From positions 62,001-126,000 of the forward strand of contig CAVOXI010000002.1 in assembly GCA_963700395.1 (NCBI GenBank): 64,000 nt of DNA, written 5' to 3'. The position numbers were made by a program, and so were the translations under genes. This document shows, one piece after another, positions 17,120-25,186 of the stretch. Position 1 is the first letter of the stretch; each line of letters begins with the position of its first letter. The notes under the pieces were generated by a model that worked only from the letters and a program-made list of their open reading frames with translations, was not told where the DNA came from and did no database searches. The DNA is from Prado023 sp963700395. Lineage in GTDB: Bacteria; Actinomycetota; Actinomycetes; S36-B12; CAIYMF01.

Positions 17120-18109
17120 CTACCAGCGGTTGCGGGCCTCCTCGGCCCATCCGACGAGCCCGTCGACGGGGACGCGGGTGCGGGAGTCGTCGAGCACCCA
17201 TCCGGTGAACACCCCGAAGCACTGGTGGATCTCCGAGGCGATGACCAGGGCGTTCGTCCGCTCGTCGCGCTCATGGAACGGGGCGAACGCGACCTGGACC
17301 CGCGGGCCGTCGATCCGCCAGGGTGCCAACCAGTTCGTGCGGTCATAGGCCCAGGAGAGGTCCTCCTCGATCTTGTGCAGCCGGCCATCGACGAACAGCC
17401 CGTTCTCGGTGCTGCCGGTGCCGTCGGTCCACCTGCCCCCGAGCTGCACCCCGATGCGGCGCCCGGCCACCACGCCATACCCGGCGGCCCAGTTCCACGT
17501 CATCGAGTAGGGCCACTTGCCCCGGCCGTGATCGAGGACGGCGAACGAGCCGTCGCCGGCACCGAAGCGGATCTCCTCGTCGCCCAGGTGCAGGGTGCCG
17601 CTGACCGGCCGGCCCACGTCCTTGACGGTGTACTGGAACCGACGCTGCGACCAGGGGACGACCACAGCCAGGCTGTCCGCGCCCGGTCCCACGTCGGCGA
17701 CGAGCCGCAGCCCGGGGCCCTCGGCCTCAAGCCGGGTCCCGGCCGGCGAGTTGGCGAAGGACAGGGAGAGCCCCTGCGCCCGGCCTCGGGCGACGCCCAC
17801 GCCGCAGCGGTCCGGGAGCTCGACGCTGCGTGCCAGGGGTTCCAGGGCGGTGCGGATGATCTCCGCGTCCGTGCGGCGGTCGATGACGACGATCGAGTGG
17901 ACGCCGAGGTAGTCCAGGGAGGAGATCGTCAGCCCGACGATCACGTCCGGGGTCACGATCCCCCAGTACTCCCAGCGCTTGGTGCGGCCCCAACCCCGCA
18001 GGTTGGCCGTGTGCAGGGGGCGCCGGCTCCAGCCGACAGCATCGGGGTTCAGCCTCCCCCGGGACGTGCACAGCGGGACTGCGGAGGTGATCTCGGGCAC
18101 GACGCCCAC
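17120..18109 (-). CDS. DUF2804 domain-containing protein
   Basis: 329 aa beta-rich protein of the DUF2804 family. Recognisable stretches are WEYWGIVTPDVIVGLTISSLDY, NSPAGTRLEAEGPGL, WSQRRFQYTVKDVGRPVSG and WPYSMTWNWAAGYG. It has no signal peptide and no known catalytic motif; a lipocalin-like beta-barrel has been suggested for the family. GTG at 18109 is the called start; GTG at 18100 is equally possible. Confidence 0.85.
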   Translation of the reverse strand: MGVVPEITSAVPLCTSRGRLNPDAVGWSRRPLHTANLRGWGRTKRWEYWGIVTPDVIVGLTISSLDYLGVHSIVVIDRRTDAEIIRTALEPLARSVELPDRCGVGVARGRAQGLSLSFANSPAGTRLEAEGPGLRLVADVGPGADSLAVVVPWSQRRFQYTVKDVGRPVSGTLHLGDEEIRFGAGDGSFAVLDHGRGKWPYSMTWNWAAGYGVVAGRRIGVQLGGRWTDGTGSTENGLFVDGRLHKIEEDLSWAYDRTNWLAPWRIDGPRVQVAFAPFHERDERTNALVIASEIHQCFGVFTGWVLDDSRTRVPVDGLVGWAEEARNRW

Positions 18110-18168
18110 CCTAGTGACGCCCGGTCGCCCGCCGTGCCGTACGGGTGCTCCCGGCGCACAATGGCGCC

Positions 18169-18390
18169 ATGTGCCGAAGCATCCAGACCCTTCGTCCGCC
18201 GTTCCACGAGGATCCCACTGCCGACGAGATCCACGCAGCGGCCCTTCAGTACGTGCGCAAGATCAGCGGGTTCCGCACCCCCGCCGCGCACAATGCCGAC
18301 GCCTTCGACCATGCGGTGGAGTCCATCGCCGCCGCGACCGAGCAGCTGCTCGCCGACCTGGTGGTCCGCGGCGCTCCCGCCGCGGGGTAG
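18169..18390 (+). CDS. DUF2277 domain-containing small protein
   Basis: 73 aa beginning MCRSIQTLRPPFHEDPTADE, the invariant start of DUF2277. A conserved Cys at position 2 and QYVRKISGFRTPA follow. It is a compact helical protein of unknown function, common in actinobacteria. Two bases separate it from the next gene. Confidence 0.9.
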   Translation: MCRSIQTLRPPFHEDPTADEIHAAALQYVRKISGFRTPAAHNADAFDHAVESIAAATEQLLADLVVRGAPAAG

Positions 18391-18392
18391 GC

Positions 18393-19854
18393 ATGGGTGC
18401 GCCCACCGGGTGGACGATGCGACCGCCACGCGCGCTGCTCGCGGCCGCACTCGTCATCTCGCTGGGCGTGCTGGGCGTCCCCGCGCCGGCCTCAGCCTCG
18501 CTCATCGGTCAGCTGTCCGGCACGGTCACCGGCGACGGCGCGCCCCTGCCCAACGTGTGGGTGACGCTCACCCCCGTGACCGAGCAGGGCGACCCCGATG
18601 GAACACCCAAGCGCGCCCTGACCGACGAGTCGGGCATGTACGAGTTCCCCGAGATCTACGTCCGCAACGTCACGGTCCATGCACGCGCGCCGCTCTTCGG
18701 GGACCTCGTCGACACGTACTGGCCGGACGCCCACTCCCCGGCCCAGGCGGGGATCATCGAGATCTCGACGTGGCCGCTGACAGCCGACATCGACCTGCCC
18801 GTCGGCGGCTCGGTGTCAGGGCGGGTCGTCGACCTCGGGACCGGCGCACCGGTGCAGGGGGTCGTGGTCTCCGCGACGATCGCGGCCGCACCCTCGTCCG
18901 GGACCGTGGGCGTCTCGGATCAGGCCGACGGTCCGGGGGCGTTCGCGCTCTCGGGGCTCCCACCCGGGGAGGTGCTCCTGCACGTCCGGCTCCCACCCGG
19001 GAGCTCCTACCTGAGCACACCGTTCCGCGCTGACGGCTCCACCGGGGCTGGGCGCATCGAGGGCGGGCGGGACAGCACCGGCGTGGTCCTCGGGCTGCGC
19101 AGGGGAGGCGAGATCCGGGGCACGGTGCGCGACGCCGAGGGGGCGCCCGTCGCCGACGCCACCGTCAAGGTCCTGGGCTGCTTCCCCGACTGCCCGATCC
19201 TGACGTCGACCGACGAATCCGGGGCCTACCGACTGCTCGGAATCCCCAGTGGATCCCGCCTGAGCGTGGTCGCGTGGCGCGACGACGGGCTGCTGAAGCA
19301 GTGGTTCCCCGGTCGGGACAACGCGTTCGGCGCCAATGACATCGCCCTCGAGGCGGGCGACGTCCTGGACTCCGTCGACTTCACGCTGATCCGGGGCGCG
19401 GCGGTCGAGGTCGCGGTCGTGGGCACGGACTCCGGGGACCCCGTGACCCCGGCACTCGTGCAGCTCACATCCACCACCGACATGTTCACGAGGTACGTCG
19501 CCAGCGGGTCGCCCACGGCCGTGGGCCGCATGCGCGTCGGCCCGGTGCCGCCCGGCTCCTACTTCCTGAGCATCCGGCCGGGATCGGCCAACCCTCACTA
19601 CGCTCCCGTCAGCGCGGTTGATCGACCGTGACGTCGCCCCGCGGGGGGTCATCGCCCTGCACCCCGGCGCCGTGGTCGAGCTGGTGGCGCGCCTGCCGGT
19701 CACGTCCGAGCGCCCCAGCGCCCCGGGGGCCGCAGGGGCGAGCGGACTGCCGCAGGGATGCGCGTCACCCTGCACCGGTGGCGGATGGCCCGGTCTGGAC
19801 GAGGGGTTCCTCGCCCCGACGGCCTGGGCCGAACCAGCGCCGTCAGGGGCGTGA
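18393..19854 (+). CDS. Secreted protein with carboxypeptidase-regulatory-like beta-sandwich repeats, frameshifted near its end
   Basis: Signal peptide (hydrophobic residues 15-27, cleavage after ASAS). At least four CarboxypepD_reg/Cna-B-like repeats follow, opening GQLSGTVTGDGAPLPNVWV, GGSVSGRVVDLGTGAPVQGV, GGEIRGTVRDAEGAPVADA and GAAVEVAVVGTDSGDPVTP. Each closes with a GxYxFxxI or LPPGxxxL turn. The frame ends at 19631, but another frame continues LIDRDVAPRGVIALHPGAVV to 19854. One extra base near 19616 joins them (ALIDRDVAPRG). Probably a surface or extracellular structural protein; ligand unknown. ATG at 18417 is an alternative start. Confidence 0.75.
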
Positions 19855-19865
19855 CCCCATCCTGG

Positions 19866-20072
19866 CTACTCGCCCACCTCGCGGCGGACCACCTCACCGC
19901 GCACTGCCGTGATCCAGGTGTTGATGATGTGCCGCTCGTCATCGGTCCACGTGGCGGCGGGGTCGTCCAGGCGGTGGACCTGGCGTACGAGCTCGGCCTT
20001 CAGGTCCTCGAGGCTGTACCCCTCGTGAAGGAGGGTCTTGACCTCGGGGGCGGTCGGATCGGGTGCGGGCAT
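19866..20072 (-). CDS. Conserved-looking small hypothetical protein
   Basis: 68 aa, soluble and mostly helical (VKTLLHEGYSLEDLKAELVR, DDERHIINTWITAVRGEVVR). Good shine-dalgarno (GAGGAAGGAC) about nine bases before ATG. I do not recognise the family. It converges on the secreted-repeat gene, with its own promoter region opposite csoR. Confidence 0.65.
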   Translation of the reverse strand: MPAPDPTAPEVKTLLHEGYSLEDLKAELVRQVHRLDDPAATWTDDERHIINTWITAVRGEVVRREVGE

Positions 20073-20239
20073 GGCGGCCGTCCTTCCTCGTCGGGTGCGA
20101 CGCGCCGCGGGACCTGCTCCCGCGACACGGTCACACGCTCCACGCTATGCCCTTGTTCAGGGGCTGGACAGGGGCGCAGGTCCCGGACGGTCCGGAGCCG
20201 ACGGAGTGCCTGAGCGGCTCGTCCCCCCGGACGAGTCGC

Positions 20240-20275
20240 TTGACCGTGATACCCCCTAGGGGTACCCTCTTGGTA
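20240..20275 (+). promoter_or_regulatory. csoR-copA promoter with CsoR operator, probable leaderless start
   Basis: TTGACC (20240-20245), a 17-bp spacer and TACCCT (20263-20268) form the promoter. The spacer and -10 contain TACCCCCTAGGGGTA (20250-20264), the classic CsoR box. The csoR ATG at 20275 lies only six bases beyond the -10, so the transcript should start at or within a few bases of the start codon. Confidence 0.75.
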
Positions 20276-20571
20276 TGAGCCACGCAGAAGCGCCCGGGTA
20301 CGCCGACAACCGTGACGACATCCAGCGGCGCCTGCGCAGGATCGAGGGGCAGGTCCGCGGCCTCCAGCGCATGGTCGACGAGGACACCTACTGCATCGAC
20401 GTGCTGACCCAGGTGTCGGCCACGACCCGCGCGCTGGAGTCGGTTGCGCTGCTGATGCTCGACGACCACCTCTCGCACTGCGTGGCGCATGCGGTCGCCG
20501 AGGGCGGGGAGGTGGGTGACGTCAAGCTCAAGGAGGCGTCCGCTGCCATCGCACGGCTGGTGCGCTCATGA
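20275..20571 (+). CDS. csoR: Copper-sensing transcriptional repressor CsoR
   Basis: 98-aa all-helical metal sensor. The Cu(I) ligand set is Cys40, His65 and Cys69 (YCIDVLTQ and DDHLSHCVAH), with the same spacing as in Mycobacterium tuberculosis CsoR. IQRRLRRIEGQVRGLQRMV is the family N-terminal helix. Cu(I) binding releases it from DNA. It sits directly behind a CsoR box and overlaps copA by ATGA, so it autoregulates the copper efflux operon. Confidence 0.96.
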   Translation: MSHAEAPGYADNRDDIQRRLRRIEGQVRGLQRMVDEDTYCIDVLTQVSATTRALESVALLMLDDHLSHCVAHAVAEGGEVGDVKLKEASAAIARLVRS

Positions 20572-22949
20572 CGATCAGCACCGACGCCGGGCCGCCCATC
20601 TCGTTCCCGGACGCGCGGAACGTCCTCGAGCTGGACATCGGGGGCATGACCTGCGCGTCGTGCGCCGCCCGGATCGAGAAGAAGCTCAACAGGATGCCGG
20701 GCGTCGAGGCCTCGGTGAACTACGCCACCGAGCGCGCCCGCGTGATCCTGCCCGAGGGCACGGACGTCGCGGCCGCCATCGCCACGGTGGAGGCGACCGG
20801 GTACACCGCGGTCCTGCCGGCACCCCCGCAGCAGCGCGCCCCCTCCGACGACCCGGATGCCGTACCCGTGGATCCCGAGATGGCCGCCCTGCGCCAGCGC
20901 CTGCTGGTCAGCGCGGCACTGACGATCCCGGTCGTGGCCCTCTCGATGATCCCCGCGCTGCAGTTCACGTACTGGCAGTGGGCGTGCCTGGCCCTGGCCT
21001 CCCCCGTTGTCGTGTGGGGCGCCTGGCCGTTCCATCGCGCGGCCTACGTGAACGCCCGGCATGGCGCCACGACCATGGACACCCTGATCAGCATCGGGGT
21101 GAGCGCGGCGTACCTCTACTCGCTGTGGGCCCTGTTCCTCGGCGGGGCCGGGATGACCGGGATGACCATGACCGGCTCGGTCCTGAGCCCCACCGACGAC
21201 CTCGTGCCGCACATCTACCTGGAGACCGCGTCGGCCGTCACCGTGTTCGTGCTCCTGGGCCGCTACCTGGAGGCCCGCGCCAAGCGCAGCTCGGGTGAGG
21301 CCCTGCGGGCGCTGCTGGACATGGGTGCCAAGGACGTGGCCGTGATCCGCGGCGGCGTCGAGCAGCGGATCGCGATCACCGACCTGCACGTCGACGAGGA
21401 GTTCGTCGTCCGGCCCGGGGAGAAGGTCGCCACGGACGGGACGGTCGTCTCCGGGACGTCGGCCATCGACGCCTCGATGCTCACCGGCGAGCCCGTGCCC
21501 GTCGAGGTCGGCCCCGGGGACGCGGTCGTCGGTGCCACCATCAACGCGGGCGGTCGCCTGCTCGTGCGTGCCACGCGGGTCGGGGCGGACACGCAGCTCG
21601 CCCAGATGGCGCGCCTGGTCTCGGCCGCACAGGCCGGCAAGGCACCCGTCCAGCGCCTGGCCGACCGCGTGTCGGCGATCTTCGTGCCCGTGGTGATGGG
21701 CCTGAGCCTGCTCACCCTCGCGATCTGGCTCGCCACCGGGCACGCCCCGCAGGCGGCGTTCAGCGCCGCGGTGGCGGTCCTGATCATCGCGTGCCCGTGC
21801 GCCCTCGGGCTGGCCACGCCCACAGCCCTGCTCGTGGGCACCGGACGTGGGGCGCAGATGGGGATCCTGATCCGCGGACCCGAGGTCCTGGAATCGACCC
21901 GGCGCGTGGACACGATCGTCCTGGACAAGACGGGGACGCTGACCTCCGGTCGGATGCAGGTCGTCGGCGTGCACGCTGCTGCGGGCGTGTCCGAGTCGGA
22001 CGTGCTCGCCATGGCAGGAGCGGTGGAGGGCCACTCCGAGCACCCGATCGGCGAGGCGGTCGCGGCCGCATCAGCAGCTGCCGCCTCCCCAGCAGCCCAG
22101 GTGGCCGCACGTGCTGACGATTCCGACCGTGGGAAGGTCGGAATCGTCAGCACACGCGGCAACGGCGGGACCGTGGGCGCGCCGCACGAGGTCACCGGCT
22201 TCCGGGCCACCCCGGGCCTGGGCGTCGAGGGTCTCGTCGGCCGCCGCCACGTCGTCGCCGGTCGTCCCGAGTGGCTGGCCTCACAGTGGGGCATGGTCCT
22301 CCCCGAGGATCTGCGCTCCAGCCTCGAGACCGCGCAAGGGCTGGGTCGGACCGCGGTGGCGGTCGGCTGGGACGGTGCCGCGCGCGGCGTCATCGAGGTG
22401 GCCGACACGGTGAAGGCGACCTCCGCGCAGGCGGTGGCCGAGCTCCGCGCGCTGGGGTTGTCGCCCGTCCTGCTGACCGGGGACAACCCGAGGGCGGCGC
22501 ACGCGATCGCCGGGGAGGTGGGGATCTCCGAGGTCGTCGCCGGGGTCCTGCCCGAGGGCAAGGTGGAGGCCGTGCGCGACCTGCAGCAGCGCGGCAGGGT
22601 GGTGGCGATGGTCGGCGACGGGGTCAATGACGCCGCGGCCCTGGCCACTGCCGACCTCGGAATCGCGATGGGCACCGGCACGGACGTGGCGATCGCCGCC
22701 GCCGACCTCACGCTCGTGCGCGGCGACCCGCGCGCGGCCGTCGACGCCATCCGGCTCTCGCGACGCACCCTGCGGATCATCAAGGGGAACCTCTTCTGGG
22801 CGTTCGCGTACAACGTGGCCGCGATCCCGATGGCGATGCTCGGACTGCTCAACCCGTTCATCGCCGGTGCCGCCATGGCGTTCTCGTCGGTGTTCGTCGT
22901 CACCAACAGCCTGCGGCTGCGCACGTTCCGCAGCGTCACCGGGGCCTGA
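20568..22949 (+). CDS. copA: Cu(I)-translocating P1B-type ATPase CopA
   Basis: 793 aa. N-terminal heavy-metal domain with GMTCASCAAR (Cys29, Cys32). Eight transmembrane helices include the metal-site CPC (Cys409-Pro-Cys411). Phosphorylation Asp453 lies in DKTGTLTSG, the N-domain has SEHPIG, and GDGVNDAAALATADLGIAMG is around residue 683. Exports Cu(I). Translationally coupled to csoR. Unusual: the N-domain has an insertion rich in Ala, and residues 513-531 are encoded by a perfect-stem palindrome. The catalytic motifs on either side are intact. Confidence 0.96.
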   Translation: MTISTDAGPPISFPDARNVLELDIGGMTCASCAARIEKKLNRMPGVEASVNYATERARVILPEGTDVAAAIATVEATGYTAVLPAPPQQRAPSDDPDAVPVDPEMAALRQRLLVSAALTIPVVALSMIPALQFTYWQWACLALASPVVVWGAWPFHRAAYVNARHGATTMDTLISIGVSAAYLYSLWALFLGGAGMTGMTMTGSVLSPTDDLVPHIYLETASAVTVFVLLGRYLEARAKRSSGEALRALLDMGAKDVAVIRGGVEQRIAITDLHVDEEFVVRPGEKVATDGTVVSGTSAIDASMLTGEPVPVEVGPGDAVVGATINAGGRLLVRATRVGADTQLAQMARLVSAAQAGKAPVQRLADRVSAIFVPVVMGLSLLTLAIWLATGHAPQAAFSAAVAVLIIACPCALGLATPTALLVGTGRGAQMGILIRGPEVLESTRRVDTIVLDKTGTLTSGRMQVVGVHAAAGVSESDVLAMAGAVEGHSEHPIGEAVAAASAAAASPAAQVAARADDSDRGKVGIVSTRGNGGTVGAPHEVTGFRATPGLGVEGLVGRRHVVAGRPEWLASQWGMVLPEDLRSSLETAQGLGRTAVAVGWDGAARGVIEVADTVKATSAQAVAELRALGLSPVLLTGDNPRAAHAIAGEVGISEVVAGVLPEGKVEAVRDLQQRGRVVAMVGDGVNDAAALATADLGIAMGTGTDVAIAAADLTLVRGDPRAAVDAIRLSRRTLRIIKGNLFWAFAYNVAAIPMAMLGLLNPFIAGAAMAFSSVFVVTNSLRLRTFRSVTGA
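22104..22160. repeat. 57-bp palindromic element in frame inside copA
   Basis: GTGCTGACGATTCCGACC (22111-22128), a seven-base loop, and the perfect complement GGTCGGAATCGTCAGCAC (22136-22153). Flanks GCCGCac / acGCGGC extend the symmetry to 57 bp with two mismatched bases per side. It begins on a codon boundary and spans 19 codons (AARADDSDRGKVGIVSTRG). It lies in a non-conserved loop of the ATPase nucleotide-binding domain. Confidence 0.85.
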
Positions 22950-22965
22950 CCCACGCACGGTCAGG
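22945..22965 (+). terminator. Hairpin at the end of copA
   Basis: CCTGACC (22945-22951), seven-base loop, GGTCAGG (22959-22965), overlapping the copA stop codon. G+C-rich hairpin without a T-tract, a plausible actinobacterial terminator. Confidence 0.45.
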
Positions 22966-23052
22966 GGTGGGCGCCGGCACTGGCAGCACCTGCCATGACC
23001 CCCACGCCGCCTCCCGCCGAGCGACCCCGGTCCTGGGCTCCGCTGAGCCCTC

Positions 23053-23631
23053 TCAAGGTCCAGCGATGGGGATCGTGTGCGGCAGGCACGGTGCGTCCTC
23101 CAGCCCTGAGCCGTGCGAGCCGTCCGCGAGCTCCGGGTCGAGGGGGAGGCCCATGAGGATGGAGTCCCACACCTGCCCGGACGCGCGCCGGTAGTGCGCC
23201 CTGATCCGGCCCTCGACGACGAAGCCGCGCGACAGGTACAACCTCAGTGCCGGCTCGTTGTGCGGCCACACCTGCAACTCGGCCTTGTGCGCGCCCAGCT
23301 CCCGGGCGGTGGCGACCAGTGCGTCGAGCAGCTGCCCGCCCAACCCACGCCCACGCGCCCCGATGGCCATGCTCATCCCGAGCTCGGCCACCCCGTACCT
23401 GGCAAGGTGGACCGTTCCGTGACCGAGCATCCGCCGGCTCGGGACGTCCTCGACGACCAGGCTGCGCACGGCCGGGTCCGCCAGGCCCTGCAGCCAGACC
23501 TGGCCACGCGCATGCCGGTCGAAGCCCGGCTCGGTGCCCAACCAGATGCCCTCCGCGGCCACGGCCTCGAGCAGGTCGAGGGAGGCCGACACGTCCGCCG
23601 CCCGCATCCCCCGGATGAGCTCACCGGTCAC
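23053..23631 (-). CDS. GNAT family N-acetyltransferase
   Basis: 192 aa with the acetyl-CoA loop ARGRGLGGQLLDAL (motif A) preceded by GVAELGMSMAI, and a closing motif B region NEPALRLYLSRGFVVEGRIR. It resembles Rim-type or small-molecule acetyltransferases; the acceptor is unknown. GTG at 23631 is preceded by GGGAGGGG, which decides this start over longer readings. Confidence 0.85.
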   Translation of the reverse strand: MTGELIRGMRAADVSASLDLLEAVAAEGIWLGTEPGFDRHARGQVWLQGLADPAVRSLVVEDVPSRRMLGHGTVHLARYGVAELGMSMAIGARGRGLGGQLLDALVATARELGAHKAELQVWPHNEPALRLYLSRGFVVEGRIRAHYRRASGQVWDSILMGLPLDPELADGSHGSGLEDAPCLPHTIPIAGP

Positions 23632-23663
23632 TGGTCCCCTCCCGCACGACGATCCCGACGCAC

Positions 23664-24101
23664 CTAGGCGGATCCCGAGTGCCCCACGTAGGACTGCCAC
23701 GGCCGGTCCAGCCGGGCGCGGCCGGTGAGCACGTAGTCATCGGACCACTCCGCCCGCAGCCTGGTCATGACCTGCTCGCGCACTGCTGGGTCACTCGCGG
23801 CGGGCAGGGACCCGAGGTCGCTCTTCACGTCGTAGAACCCGCCTGTGACCGGGTACCCGCAGGAGTCCCCGTCGAGCAGGCCGGCTGGGTCCATCCACGA
23901 CTCGCCCGCGGGATCGGCCAGGACCTCGGAGAGCCGGGACAGCGCACGATCGTCGAGGCCACCAGTCACCTCGGGGTGCCGGGCCAGGAGCGCGGACGCT
24001 GCAGCGCTCAGGGAATCATCAGCCAAGGGAATCGCCACCTCCGTGAGAGTGCCAGGTCGTGTCGGGACCGATGGTAGGCCGATCAGTGAGGCAGTGGCCA
24101 C
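23664..24101 (-). CDS. Hypothetical protein downstream of the iron transporter
   Basis: Up to 145 aa, acidic, soluble and unrecognised. Conserved-looking stretch SWMDPAGLLDGDSCGYPVTGG in the middle and a C-terminal MTRLRAEWSDDYVLTGRARLD. The called GTG at 24101 overlaps the upstream ATPase gene by 19 bp; GTG at 24038 would give 124 aa but lacks a good ribosome site. It may be the last gene of the iron operon. Confidence 0.5.
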   Translation of the reverse strand: MATASLIGLPSVPTRPGTLTEVAIPLADDSLSAAASALLARHPEVTGGLDDRALSRLSEVLADPAGESWMDPAGLLDGDSCGYPVTGGFYDVKSDLGSLPAASDPAVREQVMTRLRAEWSDDYVLTGRARLDRPWQSYVGHSGSA

Positions 24102-25186
24102 GCGCCGCCGCGCACCCCCAGGCGGACCTGCTCACCGGGGCTGGGCAGCCAGCCTGAGGGCACCCGCGACTGCAGGTCGGTCCCGCGCGCGGTGCGCAGG
24201 GCCACGAGCGCATCGTGGCCGTGGAAGGACACCGACACGACGTGCGCCCAGGACGAGTCGCCGACGGTGCCCGAGGTCCCGCGGCCGGAGTACAGCACCC
24301 CGGTATCGGAGGATGCCACAGGCTCGGCGACGAGCTGCTCCGGACGCAGCAGCAGCGTCGTCGCCCCGGTCGCCGGCCGGACGAGGTCGACCCGACCGAG
24401 TTCGCACTGCGCGTACTGCCCGCAGGCCTGGCCGGGGAGCAGCACCGCATCCCCGAGGAACTCGGCGACCGCGACGGTGGCCGGCCGGGCGTACACCTGG
24501 TCCGGTGGGCCCACCTGCGCGATCCGCCCGTCGAGCATGACCGCCACCACATCAGCGACGCTCAGCGCCTCGTCCTGGTCGTGGGTCACCAGCAGGACCG
24601 ACGCCTGCTCGGCGCGCAGGGCGCCCATCACCGCGTCACGCACGGACGTGCGCAGCGTGGAGTCCAGCGCCGAGAACGGCTCGTCGAGGCACACGAGGTC
24701 CGGGCTGGGGGCCAGCGCGCGGGCGACCGCGACGCGCTGCTGCTGCCCACCGGAGAGCTGGTCGGGACGCCGGCCCGCCAGCTCGGCGAGCCCGACCAGG
24801 TCGAGCATGTGGTGGACGCGAGCACCGCCCTCGCGTGTGCGGCCCCGCCTCGGCAGCCCGAACCCCACGTTGCCTGTCACGTCGAGGTGGCTGAACAGGG
24901 CACCCTCCTGGGGCACCACCCCGACCCGCCGGCGCTCCGGCGGCACGTGGATTCGCGCCGAGCCAGAAGCGGGGGCCGCTGCGACAAGGCGGCCGGCGAG
25001 CTCGATCGTCCCGGCGTCGGGCTCCTGGAAGCCCACCACGAGCCGGACCAGCGTCGTCTTCCCGCAGCCCGATGGGCCAACGAGTGCCACCACGCAACCC
25101 GTGGGCACCTCGAGGTCGGCACCGGTCAGGACAGCCTGCGCGCCGAACGAGAGGGCCAGGCCCCGCACCTGCAGCTGATCACCCAT
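24083..25186 (-). CDS. Iron(III) ABC transporter ATP-binding protein (FbpC-like)
   Basis: 367 aa. Walker A GPSGCGKTT, Q-loop VVPQEGALFSHLDV, signature LSGGQQQRVAVARAL, Walker B LVCLDEPFSALD, H-loop LLVTHDQDEAL. A C-terminal TOBE-like regulatory domain (LLLRPEQLVAE) follows. Energises the FbpB-type permease with which it overlaps by 8 bp. Third gene of the IdeR-boxed operon. Confidence 0.93.
   Translation of the reverse strand: MGDQLQVRGLALSFGAQAVLTGADLEVPTGCVVALVGPSGCGKTTLVRLVVGFQEPDAGTIELAGRLVAAAPASGSARIHVPPERRRVGVVPQEGALFSHLDVTGNVGFGLPRRGRTREGGARVHHMLDLVGLAELAGRRPDQLSGGQQQRVAVARALAPSPDLVCLDEPFSALDSTLRTSVRDAVMGALRAEQASVLLVTHDQDEALSVADVVAVMLDGRIAQVGPPDQVYARPATVAVAEFLGDAVLLPGQACGQYAQCELGRVDLVRPATGATTLLLRPEQLVAEPVASSDTGVLYSGRGTSGTVGDSSWAHVVSVSFHGHDALVALRTARGTDLQSRVPSGWLPSPGEQVRLGVRGGAWPLPH

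Noticed and set aside
20111..20121. GACCTGCTCCC as another unit of the phased repeat
   Set aside because: It is isolated; positions one period away on either side do not match the word.
22104..22160. Palindrome in copA read as an intragenic terminator
   Set aside because: It lies mid-gene in frame with conserved domains continuing after it and has no T-tract; a coding element fits better.
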